In this document: in pieces, positions 35,141 to 46,021 of the stretch | Layout of the letters: the number at the start of each line of letters is the position of its first letter | Position numbering within the stretch: position 1 is the first letter of the stretch | DNA from: Symbiodinium sp. CCMP2592 | Lineage: Eukaryota; Sar; Dinophyceae; Suessiales; Symbiodiniaceae | Direction of reading: 5' to 3' | Assembly: GCA_905221615.1 (NCBI GenBank) | Contig: CAJNDT010004001.1 | Coordinates: 1,458,474-1,522,473 of the forward strand | DNA length: 64,000 nucleotides | The notes under the pieces: generated by a model | What the model saw: only the letters and a program-made list of their open reading frames with translations | The model's database searches: none | Told to the model about the DNA's origin: nothing | Made by a program: the position numbers and the translations under genes

Positions 35141-36110
35141 AAGACGAGCTCTAAGGCTCCCGTGTACTCAGACAGTGCATACTTCGGCGTTAATGAAGTT
35201 CCTACACAGTTACTTGACGGCTTAAGTGGCTCGAAGAATCTAGACAAGTAAGAGCACAGCATTGTGAGGACTAAGATGCTGTTAAAAAGTGCTTGCATCC
35301 TTACGTTACATGGGCTCTTGACCCAGACCCTCCAATATCCCCTAATTAAGGAATATAAGCCGTAAACTACATAGGGGATCCTGCCATTTTTTGGGCTGCA
35401 TTCTTTCTTTAAGTAAGGGATTTGGAAGGTCTGGGTTCTCCTACATCATTGCCCAGCCCATCATCTGACCCCACACCCCCGCAATCCCCAAATTCCACAA
35501 CCCCAGACCCAAGCGTCCGCCTCCTCGAACCCTAAGGTGCGCTCACGGGCGCCCAGCATGTGTACTGCATCTCAACTCGGCGTAGGCTTGGGTCGGGTCC
35601 CTGAGGTTCGCTCTGGTGTTTCGAGATGTAGAGGGCTTTCACAACGACTTTCTGAGGTTTGTTTTCAGGGTTTCGGGGTCCGGTTTTGGATGCTTTCCGG
35701 ATCTGGAGACCTCAACCATGCAGCATTAGCCAGAAATCGATCCTGTTTGCAACTCGTCTTTTTTACTGGGGGATTAGTTTAAAGCTTGGGTTCTAGTGCT
35801 GGTAGTGGATATAGTCATGGGTGGTCAAGGTTGTGGTCAGTTAAACAAAGAACATACCTTAAACTATAACCAGCTCAGGGCTTAAGCTATATTCGTAAAT
35901 AAGCGAACATACCATAAACTATAAGGCGCTTCATGTTTATGGTTTAGGCCCTATTCCTTCATGAAGGGATACGGGGCTTCATATTATGGTTTATAAGCCT
36001 AATTAAGGGATCTTGCTCTTTCTTAGGAACCTTTCTAGGGCCCTTTTAAAGGAACCCTTTAAATACAGGAACCCTATTCTAATTATTGAGGCCCCTATAT
36101 CCACGGGACT

Positions 36111-36281
36111 TTGCTCTTTCTTGGTCTTGCAGGCGCCGCAGGCGCCTTTAGTTCTTGATGTTGTTTAAGGGGTTGTAAGGGTTCCTTTAAAAGGGATTTT
36201 AAGGGTTGGCTCTACAAGGGTACTATAGGGGATTGGGTTTAGATTTGTTTCTTTCTTGGTGTTGCAGGTGCCGCAAGCACC
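36111..36281 (+). repeat. Direct repeat of a 3' splice-site region
   Basis: CTTTCTTGGTSTTGCAGGYG followed by CCGCARGCRCC occurs at 36116-36146 and at 36251-36281. The second copy is the acceptor and first codons of the exon at 36268. Confidence 0.7.
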
Positions 36282-36355
36282 ATGATTTTCCGAAGCTGGT
36301 TGACGACATCAAGCGGGCGGTGGCGAAGCACGTTCCTGAGCGCTCAAAAGAGCTG
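36268..36355 (+). CDS. Short internal exon, unknown gene
   Basis: 88 nt between a canonical acceptor (TTGCAG) and a GTAGGA donor. It reads CRKHHDFPKLVDDIKRAVAK then HVPERSKEL, a Lys-rich helix. A nearby exon may lie at about 36527-36556 (EALGEMAPLSRP). No domain recognised. Confidence 0.55.
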
Positions 36356-36589
36356 GTAGGAGCTTAGGCTCAGAGCCGCCAAAGCCACCTTAAATAAGGA
36401 GTCTTAGATTATATGAGGGATCCTACGATGATTTCCTTAATTAAGGAATATATACTTTTGACTCTGTTAGCGATCCTACTATGGTTTAAGGTCTATTTCC
36501 CTAGTTAAAGGGTTTTGGAGGCTCTGGGGGAGATGGCACCTCTGAGCCGACCTCTGCATATTTAGACTCGCCGGAAACCCCGAAACTAC

Positions 36590-36706
36590 CTACAGTAGAA
36601 GCCCAAAAGTTGGAAACCCCATAGCCTCGATCCTCAAGAGTAATGTCTAAGGAATCCCAGCACCATTTGGCATTAATCCGGTTTCCAACTTTATGGGGTT
36701 TACTGT
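36590..36706. mobile_element. Foldback element family M, copy 1
   Basis: The left arm CTACAGTAGAAGCCC then AAAGTTGGAAACC is inverted at the right as GGTTTCCAACTTT then GGGGTTTACTGTA. A second copy is at 42325-42431. It abuts the next foldback element with no spacer. Confidence 0.7.
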
Positions 36707-36801
36707 ATAGTCTCCATTGTAGTTCCCTTTTTTTGGTTTAACAATTTTATGTTAAGGATCCTAAAAGGTAACCCCAAAAAGGAATTACAATGGAGACTAT
36801 A
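36706..36801. mobile_element. Foldback element family D, copy 1
   Basis: Terminal inverted repeat of about 26 bp: TATAGTCTCCATTGTAGTTC then CYTTTTT at the left, its complement at the right. A diverged copy lies at 55013-55085 (TAGTAGTTCCTTTTTGGG ... CCCAAAAGGAACTGCCATG). Confidence 0.75.
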
Positions 36802-36809
36802 GGTATTCC

Positions 36810-36921
36810 TTAGAAGCTGCCCCCCACCCTGTAATAGTGGTATAAGAGGAATAGAATAGGGCCCTAATATAATCATATATAATCCTTATAGTCACTATTA
36901 CAGGGTGGGGGCAGCTTCTAA
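36810..36921. mobile_element. hAT-like MITE, family E, copy 1
   Basis: 112 bp with inverted ends TTAGAAGCTGCCCCCACCC then TGTAATAGTGG. It is flanked by a perfect 8-bp duplication GGTATTCC (36802-36809 and 36922-36929). Eight-base target duplications are typical of the hAT superfamily. No coding capacity. Confidence 0.85.
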
Positions 36922-37362
36922 GGTATTCCTTGAATTCAGAGGTGCCTGCCTGAATTCGAAGTGCACCGGGCAGTGTAGGAGCAGTACTGACCAGAAGAAT
37001 CGCCATCCTCGGGTTTAGGATGCCCAGTAGTACCCTTATTCCCTTTTTGTAGACCTGGGTTCCTTTTAAAGTTACCCAATACCAAAAAGAGAGGCCTTTT
37101 TTTCTTAGGTTACTGGGTATCCTAGTTAGGGTTTTGGGTTCAGGGTTTGGGGTTTGGGGCTTGGGGTTTATTAGTGTGTACATTGGTGTCATCAAAATGG
37201 GAGGATCCTTATATAAGGACCCCCAAAAGAAGGTACCCTAATCTTCGGACACTCCCATATGTGCAAATATACCAATATGGAAATTTAGGGTACTGTATTA
37301 GGGTCCCCTATTTTCGGAAATTCCCATATGAAGCACGAATGAGATCTAAACCCCTGGACCGA

Positions 37363-37473
37363 CATGTGGGGGTTTCCGAGAATAGGGGACCCTAATATAG
37401 TAGCCTAAATAGTAGGATCCTTAGTATAAGGACCCCAAAATAAGGTACCCCTAGATTTCGGAAACTCCCATGT
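37363..37473. mobile_element. Foldback element family G
   Basis: GGGGGTTTCCGAGAATAGGGG at the left is mirrored by GATTTCGGAAACTCCC at the right. Related or partial copies: 37190-37265, 37275-37330, 45138-45240 and 50225-50311 (inside a kinase intron). Confidence 0.65.
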
Positions 37474-37543
37474 AGGCTGCCGTGTGGCAGATGTGTAGCT
37501 CTTGAAGCTGGTGGATCCCATGCTGGATCCAAACAAGAAGGTC

Positions 37544-37822
37544 CACTGAGAGGATCATGGGATTTGATAACTAGGGCTCCTTTAAGGGATCTATAAAGCT
37601 TACTATGAAGGATTTCATATGGGTTATGGGGGTACTTAGAGGATCATGGGATTTGATAACTAGGGTTCCTTTAAGGGATCTGTGAAGCTTACTCTGAAGG
37701 GTTCTGTATGAGTTTTGGAGGGGTACTTAGAGGATCCTGGGGCTTAGGAGCTTGGGTTATAAGTACTAAAGCTATACTTACAACTGCTTACCGCCCCCAT
37801 GCCTCATGATCTTCCAAGTAGC
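37544..37822. mobile_element. Composite of family C arms in tandem
   Basis: AGAGGATCATGGGATTTGAT, then AACTAGGGYTCCTTTAAGGG, occurs twice as a ~92-bp direct repeat (37551 and 37641). A third arm at 37727 and a right-hand inverted arm (TCATGATCTTCCAAGTAG) end at 37822. Confidence 0.6.
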
Positions 37823-38072
37823 GCTCTCCACCCCTACGAAAAGGTCAGCATTTAGGGCTTAAGGCATCCGGAACGCAGATGGGAGTTCCTCTAGCCATAG
37901 GGTCACGGTGAAGGCGCTTGGTTTCGATTTCTGTCAAAGCTCTTTAGTCTTAGGCTGTCAGATAGTCTTAGATGTAAACAGGAGCTCGCTGTCGCAAGGA
38001 TCCCACAGAAAGGGATCCCCAATTCACAATGCATGGCCCACCCAGACCTTGGGGTCCAGTCACCTCTACCCT

Positions 38073-38119
38073 AGGGTTTAGGGTTTAGGGTTTAGGGGTT
38101 TAGGGTTTAGGGTTTAGGG
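38073..38119 (+). repeat. Interstitial (TTTAGGG)n
   Basis: Six tandem TTTAGGG/TTTAGGGG units, the plant-type telomere motif that dinoflagellates also use. Confidence 0.9.
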
Positions 38120-38164
38120 AGTTGAAGTCTACCAAATCGCGCTTCGGTAGGGTGCGTATGGCTG

Positions 38165-38400
38165 CCTTAATTGAGCTATCAGAACCATTTTTATGTAGGT
38201 TTTTACCATAAGCCGCAATCTAGAAGTGTTTGGGACCGTACAGAAAAGCAGGTTCGACCGTTAAGATTATTATTATGTTTGAGTGTTAACGAACAATACC
38301 TTGCAAAAGAACCAGAGTTTTTGGTGGATTTGGGACAACGAAAGCGTTGCTTCCTTATCCCGTTTGAGGTGTCGGGAAGGACCAGCCCCAACCAAGGCTG
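38165..38400. other. AT-rich patch of different composition
   Basis: The plus frame reads NEQYLAKEPEFLVDLGQRKR and the minus frame PKSTKNSGSFARYCSLTLKH. Neither resembles a protein I know. The stretch lacks foldback arms and TTTAGGG words, unlike its surroundings. Origin unknown. Confidence 0.35.
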
Positions 38401-38926
38401 CCCCAAACCCTCAACCCTAAACAAACCCGAAAGTCAAGCCTGCGAAGCCCGAAACTAGGTCTTCGAGTGGGTCCTTGTCTACTTTGTGTGGTCTTAGGTT
38501 CCTTAAAAGTGCCCTGTACCAAGAAAGGAGCCCTTTTGGAGTTGGGCTACTGGGGATCATAGGAAACCACCAGACCGGATTTACATAGGAAGCCAAGCAG
38601 GAAGCCAAATCTCTGGTTGCATGAATTTGTATGTATGCCCTGAGATCCCAAAGATGGTAGTATCCCCCCAACATTGTTCTGCCATAGTCCATAGTGATAC
38701 ACCCCACAACCATATTCTAATCATTAAGGTCCGCATTCGGTCCTTGGATCCTCAAGGTGATTTGCCCGGCTCTTCCAACCTGCCGCCATTCCAAGGGATC
38801 CTCCTTCATACCTGGCCTGAGCGTTCTTCCAAGTGTTGCTGAAACTGAGTTCGGGGTTTACCTGGACTCTGGTCTACGTAAGGTTTAGAGATCTTGGCAT
38901 GGGCGGGGGCGGGGAGGGTATTACAT

Positions 38927-39029
38927 ATGGGTGGTTGTCAAAATTAGGGTCTTTTTGGGTTCCTATTATAGTACGGCACCTATTATTTAGGGTACCCACA
39001 AAGGGACCATAATTTTGACAACCACCCAT
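38927..39029. mobile_element. Foldback element family F, copy 1
   Basis: Ends GGGTGGTTGTCAAAATTA and its complement, with a 4-bp duplication ATAT outside GGGTGG...CCACCC. Internal words AGTACGGCACCTA and TTTAGGGTACC are shared with the copies at 47656 and 55571. Confidence 0.8.
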
Positions 39030-40044
39030 ATAGGTCTGAATGCATACGGTTTAGAGTCGATGTTTCAGCTGCTAGTTGAGCCTGGGATGGGGTTCAGACT
39101 GTAGCATACCTAGACCCCCAAAGTAGGTAAAATAATGGCCCCAAACCTATAGAAGGCTATTATTATACTTACTTTTGGGGTCCAGGTACCGTCGTGTTAG
39201 GACATTGGGAACTTCAGGCATTCAAAGTGTGCATACGACGAACAAGGACAGAGTTTGGTCAGATCGTTCGATCCCACGCCACATGCGTGACACGCAGCCG
39301 TATCATCGAGTGTGTATATGGAGAGTTTGCCTGCTATCTTGTCCACACGGAGTCTAGAGTGCAGTTGTAGTTTATCCTTGACGTGCCGCTGCTAGTGCTG
39401 ATTGATGCGGTGTTTACATGGTGGTTTCTACGGTGATGTGTGTGTTTTTGTCGTGGCGTCGCTGTTGCTGCCTAAAGCGGCACCTACATACGGATTTGTG
39501 CTTTCCGTTGCCGAAGTGTTGAGAGCGTAGTCTGTCGGGTGTCTACAAGGAGATTTGCGTTCGGTTTTTCTGTCCAAAGTGCATCTGCACGGGGGGTTCG
39601 CTCATCGTCAGAAATAGTGTCCCTCACGGTTCTTGATTGTAACTCTACCATCATGTACCCCCAATCCCTATTCCAATTTTCCAATTACGAAGGCCTCGTT
39701 CGTAAAGGTATTTTCGTAAACCTAGAAGGATCTCTTGGCGAGCTTCTCATTTCTTCTCTAGAGGGAGAGACGGTGCCTGCCACTTGGCAGACGCGGCCCA
39801 CTTCCAGGGTGCCGTATGGGTTTAGGATTTATAGGGTGTGGGAAGTTAGGGTTTGGAATTAGAAGGGTAGGGCTTGGGGCTTAGAAAAACAGGGCTTAGG
39901 GCGTTAGGACTTTAGGCTTCCATCATGGTTAAGGGGATAGAAAACCATGGATAGATGTTCAAGTGAGGGAATTGTTCTGGGTCGGATCGCAGCGGTGGGA
40001 TGCTGAGATAATCTGCACAGCCCCTTCGACTCCACTCGCTTACT

Positions 40045-40207
40045 ATAAGGGCCTCAATAATTGCAAAAGTTGGGGGTCATTATTAAAATTTAGAGTATAA
40101 GGGGTCCGCCAACCCTATTCTAATTATTAAGAAAAATTTTGGGGGGTTCCTTATTGTAATTATACTACAACGGGCCCCCAAAACCCTATTCCAATTATTA
40201 AGGCCCC
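40045..40207. mobile_element. Foldback element family I
   Basis: The left arm AAGGGCCTCAATAATTGC is inverted in the right arm CCAATTATTAAGGCCCCTAT. Further members: about 40437-40535, 51897-52009, and partial copies at 36050-36100 and 52020-52190. Confidence 0.6.
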
Positions 40208-40593
40208 TATATTAGCTGTGACTCCAGTCTTCATCTGGAAACTGCTCCCCGATTGCTTCGAGCTAGTACTGAACCTGTTTCGCCGTTTTTTTCAGACGTT
40301 GCGGCATCTTTATGACCCTAAACCTAAACCCTAAAACCGTGACACAGAATCAGACGTTACTACCTGTGTGTTTCCAGATAATGAATCAGGAATCCCGTGA
40401 TTGGGGTCCTTACGTCGAAATCCTCTAGGTTTAAAATAGGGGCCGAAATAATTTGCAACATTATTTTGGTGGTTCCTTGTTATAAGCAATAGTAAAATGG
40501 GGTCCAAACTCTATTCAAATCATTCAGGCACAGGACCCTAAACCACCAGACCCTCCAAAACCCTTCAGTTAAGGAGTGTATAAATAAATAAAT

Positions 40594-40662
40594 ATATATA
40601 TATATATATATATACAAGTATGTATGCATATATATATATATATATATATATGTATACATACC
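40594..40662 (+). repeat. (TA)n microsatellite
   Basis: Two TA runs separated by CAAGTATGTATGCA. Confidence 0.9.
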
Positions 40663-40847
40663 TGATTTAAATCATACGTAATGCTGTTGGAGACTCCAAG
40701 CCGCCTCACCCCCTTTCGATCGAGCGGCACCATGCCAACCCGATTTTCAAGCGCCCCTCTGCATTGAAAAGAATTTCCTCTGCACGTGCAAAGTCCAAGA
40801 GTCGACCTGAAAAGCCGGAAGCCAACAAACCCGAAACCCACTGGCTT

Positions 40848-40969
40848 ACTTGGGGGATGATGGGACTTAGTAAGTAAGGTTATAGGTGCCTCATTGGGGG
40901 TTATGAGTAGGTATAAGTATAGTTACCTTCCTTATACGCCTAGTTACTGAGTCCCATGATCCTCTAAGC
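40848..40969. mobile_element. Foldback element family C, copy
   Basis: The left arm CTTGGGGGATGATGGGACTT is inverted as GAGTCCCATGATCCTCTAAG at the right, with TATAAGTA-type internal repeats. Other members: 41384-41590, 43682-43990 (composite), 49310-49419 (kinase intron), 62041-62143 and 63127-63353 (with a nested element). Confidence 0.75.
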
Positions 40970-41209
40970 AGGGTTTAGGGCAGCGCGAAGCCCTCAAGCC
41001 CCAAACCCCAGTCCTACTCAAACATCAAGAACTTGACTCCCAAGGTCAGTTGAGATAGCGGTCACTAGCCCCAAACCCTAAACGCTAAACCAACACCCTG
41101 AAGCTCCGACCGTCGCAAAGGAAAGCCAAACCTGGACCCTAAAGAACCTACCTTTTTAGGGTTCCTTATTCTGATTTAGTTATATATAAGTGCTCAAAAA
41201 GGTATACTA

Positions 41210-41308
41210 CGGTTGATGATACAAAACCTGCATGACCCAGAATTAGGAATATGCCATAATTCCCATAGCTTAGGGTCCTTGAGGTTCTGCGGGATTTATA
41301 TCATCGGT
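41210..41308. mobile_element. Foldback element family B, copy 1
   Basis: Left end CGGTTGATGATACAAAACCT and right end GGATTTATATCATCGG. Family consensus end is CGGTTGATGATATAAATCCT then GCAT. It is the most diverged of seven copies. Confidence 0.8.
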
Positions 41309-42134
41309 TCTTCAGGATCCAGGAAAGCCCAAGAGCCCTTCTTTTTTTTTTTTGGGGGGGGGGAGGGGAAATCTCACAGCCTTACTTGGAGGTTCATGGG
41401 ACTCAGCAAATAAGGTTCCTTAAAGGGAGCCTTAAAGCGATCTTTAAGGGAAGTATGGCACTTAGTAAGTAAGGATGTAAGTACCCTTAATACCTTTAAT
41501 TGGGGTTATAAGTAGTTGTAAGTTATAAGTATAGTTACTTTACTTCTGGGCCTCTAGGCCCTGGTCACTAAGCCGCATGCACCTCTAAGTGGCACCCGCA
41601 GTCATGGCCTACAACCCGGAAGACCTGTTAAGTCAGTGATCAAGCAAGATGATACAGAGATGTTTAAACGGACCATGATACAGAGATTTTTAAGCGGACC
41701 ATACAATCATTTGTTTAACACCCTGAGCCCTACCCAGACTCCAAATAACAGTCTACACTCTAGGCTGTGACCGTTTGCGGCGCTCCAAAGACGCTCCTCG
41801 TCGGCACTTGGCTTGCTCAGCCTAGAGGGTTGAATAATTGCCAATAAGATCCTGTGATTGAAGTCTTATTGGATTACGTTGCTTGCCCATGGAGTGTTGG
41901 CGCAGACATGAGTATAACCCTAAACCCGAATTAGAAGTGACCCGCACCATCCCAACTCCTTCCCCAAGCGTCCAAAGGATCCAATAATAAGGTACTCTGG
42001 TTACGGAAAGTAGCTATGCAGGTTAATATTTGGAAGAGTATATGATTATTATGTACTTGGACCCTTAGGGCTTGAGCTGACATGGAGAAGCGCATCAGGC
42101 ACCAAAGCCGTAACCCGAGGCCGCAGCCCGGCAT

Positions 42135-42245
42135 CCCCAGAGACTCCAATATCCCTTAATTAAGGAATATTCCTTGACTCATATCAGGGATCCTATTAGA
42201 ATTTAAGGAATATCCCCTTCATTAAGGAATAATGGAGTCTCTGGG
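42135..42245. mobile_element. Foldback element family H
   Basis: The perfect 13-bp ends CCCAGAGACTCCA / TGGAGTCTCTGGG continue into TTAATTAAGGAATAT-type arms. Partial copies: 35326-35380, 36415-36525, 50990-51012 and 51120-51145. Confidence 0.7.
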
Positions 42246-42324
42246 TCGCTAGACCCCTTAAAGGAACGCTCAACCCTAAACCCTTAAAGGAACCCTTGTA
42301 GGTACATAGGACCCTTTGGGCCCA

Positions 42325-42431
42325 CCTATAGTGGAATCCAGAAAGTTGGAACCTCGTTATCCTCATACATTTAAGGTAATTAAAGAAAAGGCAATCCTCG
42401 CACTAGTCATCCTAAACCCATGTTCCAAGTT
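42325..42431. mobile_element. Foldback element family M, copy 2
   Basis: CTATAGTGGAATCCAGAAAG then TTGGAAC at the left; GTTCCAAGTTTCTGGGGTTC then ACTATA at the right. Confidence 0.65.
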
Positions 42432-42451
42432 TCTGGGGTTCACTATATAGC

Positions 42452-42564
42452 CTGGGCGTTCTTCTGGTTGGCTCTTAGGACTAACTTTTTGGGTTTCTAT
42501 ATGGACTACAATAAGGGGGCTAAAAGTTTAACTATTGGTAGGAGGGGTTCAGAAGTCAGCCAAG
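42452..42564 (+). mobile_element. Foldback element family A, copy 1
   Basis: 113 bp. Left end CTGGGCGTTCTTCTGGTTGG, right end GGTTCAGAAGTCAGCCAAG. Flanks TAGC and TACT are not a clean duplication, so this copy is older or rearranged. Confidence 0.8.
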
Positions 42565-43317
42565 TACTTAAGGGTTGAGGAGTGTCAAACCACAAACCCA
42601 AGTCAGAGCCCCGGCAAAGCTTACCAAAGTACAGCTTGGCAATCTGCACCCCTGAGCTATATTAAACCCTTCCAGAACTCTCTGAAACCCCGAACCTCCA
42701 AACCCTACGCACAAATCGAGAAGTGTACCAAAAAAACGGCCCTGTGTTTTACATCATGTCGTCAAACCTTAGACCCGAAACCCTTTAGCCCTCAACCGGC
42801 CCTGTGCATTACGTCATGGCTCTAAACGTAAAACCCTACATACTAAGCCCTCGACCGCCAGTGTGTAATATACCATGGCTCTAAACGCAGAACCCTAAAT
42901 CCCTAAGCTCTCAACCGTCAACCGGCAGCATGGCTCTAAACGCACCTCGTAGAATTCTATATATGAACCACAAAAAGGAACTACTTTTCGGCCTATGGAA
43001 TAAACCTTAAGGGCTCGATCTGAGGTGGGCCATGCAGTTCCTCGAGGAGACCGAGAGGCTCTAGCGTCCCTGGTTGAAGTTCATGGATGGTGTTTGGACT
43101 TAGGGTCTAGGGATTAGGGTTTTTGGATTTAGGGTTTGGGGTTTAGGGTTTGTGGATTTTGGGTTAATGGTGTTGGTTGGGTTCGGAGGTTTAGCGTCGC
43201 GGGTTTATTGTCTAGGGTCTAGGCCTTTAGAGTTTTAGGATTTAGGCTTTGGGGTGTTGGGGGTGTTGGGGGTGTTAGGGTGTTAGGGTGTTGGGGTTAA
43301 TTAAGGCTGTTCAGAGC

Positions 43318-43411
43318 TCTAGGTTGAGACTCGCCAAAGGTGGCAAGAGGCGACGGAGGCCAAGCTCAGGAGGGAGCTGCAAGAGGACGCTAAGCATCAA
43401 GCATCCCGAAA
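43318..43411 (+). CDS. Coiled-coil exon, unknown gene
   Basis: After acceptor CTCTAG the frame reads VETRQRWQEATEAKLRRELQ then EDAKHQASRK, a clear heptad-type charged helix, up to a GTAATG donor. Likely continuing exons: about 43631-43678 (PLRFEVEAGVEARIADDN), about 44010-44040 and about 44222-44285 (LMQQQLANVQRMAENFHG). Gene identity unknown. Confidence 0.55.
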
Positions 43412-43520
43412 GTAATGACAGTATAAAAGCAAGACTTGTAGCAGCGGTAGACTACACTAAGGATAGTATTGATATTAGCAAACGTTAACATTCCCATAAA
43501 GTCATTATGATAATGATAGC

Positions 43521-43622
43521 TTAGAGGCTGCCCCCACCCTGTAATAGTGGCTATAAGGATTATAGTAAGGCCCGATTATACTCCTATTTATACCACTGTT
43601 ACAGGGTGGGGGCAGCTTCTAA
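43521..43622. mobile_element. hAT-like MITE, family E, copy 2
   Basis: 102 bp, same ends as 36810-36921, flanked by a perfect 8-bp duplication ATGATAGC (43513-43520 and 43623-43630). The right-hand duplication supplies the AG acceptor of the likely exon at 43631. Confidence 0.85.
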
Positions 43623-43707
43623 ATGATAGCCTTTGCGATTCGAGGTAGAGGCTGGCGTGGAAGCTCGGATTGCAGATGACAACTTGGAGGATCATGGGAC
43701 GTAGTAA

Positions 43708-43810
43708 CAGTTGAGGATATAAATCCTGAATTATACCTTAAAGACCCTAAACTATGGGAATTATGGCATAGTCCTTATTATGGGTCATGCAGGATTTATA
43801 TCATCAACCG
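43708..43810. mobile_element. Foldback element family B, copy 2 (nested)
   Basis: Right end GCAGGATTTATATCATCAAC then CG. It is inserted between the left arm and the body of a family C element, with TAA on both sides. Confidence 0.75.
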
Positions 43811-44299
43811 TAAGTAAGGTTCCTGAAACTGTTCCTTAAGCTAAAGAGATGTATAAGAGTTTTTATATGGGATGTATGGGACTTAATATATAAGTGAGGC
43901 CATAAGTCCCTTAACTGGAGATATAAGTAGTTATAAGTATATTTGCTTCAGTTATATCCCTAGTTAGTAAGTCCCGTGATCCTCTAAGCAAGCCCGGGGT
44001 GCAGCACTCCCTCTCGTGAGCTGCTGGGCTCGCTGCAGCAGTTTGGGGTTTAGGGTTTAGGGGTTACCAGGCGGGCATATACAAGTCTGTGTGCAAAAGA
44101 GGTTAGGGTTTAGGATTTGGGTATTAGGGTTTAGCGGTTTAATTAGGGGTTTAGGCTTTAGGGCTAATGCAGCACAGTCGGCGCCTCGGTTCCTGGCATA
44201 TGCATAGTCCAGGTGTAAAATGGCTGATGCAGCAGCAACTGGCGAACGTGCAGCGTATGGCGGAGAACTTTCACGGCTGCGCATGAGATGTCCTGGGTT

Positions 44300-45700
44300 A
44301 GTATCAGAGAGACCCCTTAAAGGGGACCCTTCTTAACCCTATTTCTGGCTCTCTTACGGGACCTTATTTAGAGGGTCTAAATCCGCGAGGGGTCCCCTGA
44401 TCCCAACTCTTAAGATGCTGTCTAAGAGCCCTGCTCCCAAGCCTGCTTTAGAAGGCCTTGCCCCGCTACACTATACGATATGCCGGTAAACTGGTCAACA
44501 ATCCCGTTCCTTCAAGAAGACGGGTTGTAGGCAGGGATCTTCCGGGCTCTTCAACTAGTGGGTTTAGCTGTGTCCCGTCACACGGGTTCAAGAAAAGGGT
44601 TTGGGGTTGCAGGGTTGAGGGTTTAGAGTTTGGAAGTTTAGGGGTTCATTCATCCTCTGCCTACAGTACCTTATAACACTTAGTATTAGTAACGATCGAA
44701 AGTCATGACAGGGCAGTGGGGTCTCTGAGGTGCGACATGTGTAGATTCAGGACATGTGCTCAAACATGTGATTGGGAGATGTGTATGGAGGGACGACAGA
44801 CGCTCAACGCAGCATAGTAGCCCGAACGCCCAAGCCGAAGCCGAAAGCCGTCAACCCTACTTACCCTACTTGTAACTTCCAACCTAGGCCCGCTCGGGAG
44901 CGTATCCCGCATAGAAGTTCATTACCCAAAAGGTAAACCCTAAACTCTTAAACCCTAGCCCTTGACCCTAAACTCCTTCAGCTGGGCGGGTGGCAAAAAA
45001 CCTTGAACTCTAAACTGAACAGATCCAACGTTAAACATTCCCCGTGGCAGTTCGGCACGCTGCTGGTATGGAGCATCTGTCGCAGACTCGGTGATGGACT
45101 CTTCCCGGTTTCGGGTGTCGGATTTGGGACTTACCGCAAATTAGGGGTGCCTCATTTTGCGGTCCTGATAATAAGGACTTAAGGATCCTAGTTTTTAGGG
45201 TACTATATTAGCGTCCCCTATTTTCGGAAACTCCCATTTTAGAGAGTTTTCAAAGAATAAAAAACCAGATCGTAGTCCGAGTTGAACCATGCATGGAAAA
45301 CAGGAAAACACCGAAACCCGTAAGTATTCCGTAATGCAAGACCCTCAATCTCAAGTCTTGGCACAAACCCTATCACTATATTCACCCTAGGACTCTGGAA
45401 GTTTCGGGTTTAGGGTGTATGCCCTACGTACACCTTCAGCCTAGAGACAGACTTCATATTGCTGCCGAAGCATCGGCAGTCGCTGCCCTCAAATATGTTC
45501 TTCCATATACAGGTTCGACGAATCAGCGCTCTATATCATATATACATATTCAGCGTGCTCTTCCCCAAAACCCTAAACCCTAAACCTTACCTTATTACCT
45601 TCTTACAGTCCAGAGTCCAGAATACCGCTAAGCTCGGAACCCCAAACCCGTCATGTAGTATTGGCTCAGCCCCTAGAACTCTAACGCCAAGCCTCAGTCG
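44300..45700. other. Stretch without a supported gene
   Basis: TTTAGGG/CCCTAAA words at 44040-44160, 44580-44650, 44930-44960 and 45560-45590, a family G partial copy at 45138-45240, and short open frames with no recognisable content. A possible minus-strand exon near 45550-45480 (RRTCIWKNIFEGSDCRCFGS) is weak. Confidence 0.4.
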
Positions 45701-45715
45701 AAAGATGGTTTAAGG

Positions 45716-45925
45716 CTAATCAAGTGGGCCCTTGATTTGGCTGAGTTTTGATCTTTCCCTCACAGCTCCGTCAACTTCTGAACCTTCCAGTAGGGTGGTT
45801 TTTGCTATTCGGGTTTGGCGAGCGTATGCTGAGCCTTCTACAGAAATTGTGGCCGGCGTGTGGTCAGATTCCATTTGGTGGGATGCTGGCAATCCACGCC
45901 AACCATAACAATAAGTCTTCTGACT
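45716..45925 (-). CDS. Possible minus-strand exon
   Basis: Open frame GLPASHQMESDHTPATISVE then GSAYARQTRIAKTTLLEGSE. It could follow the transmembrane exon at 46022-46457, but no exact splice junction could be set. Confidence 0.35.
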   Translation of the reverse strand, partial: SQKTYCYGWRGLPASHQMESDHTPATISVEGSAYARQTRIAKTTLLEGSEVDGAVRERSKLSQIKGPLD

Positions 45926-46021
45926 AATGGGCACAGTCATTCAGTACTGCCAGACACCTCAGCTGTAGCACTTATTACCTATTCCTTATCATGGGCCACG
46001 CAAGATTTGTTCAACTCCCCC

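Noticed and set aside
37147-37395. Open frame over 37147-37395 (plus)
   Set aside because: Built from arms of a foldback family and the TTTAGGG region; no codon structure.
40569-40841. Minus-strand frame over the (TA)n repeat
   Set aside because: Ile/Tyr repeat translation without other support.
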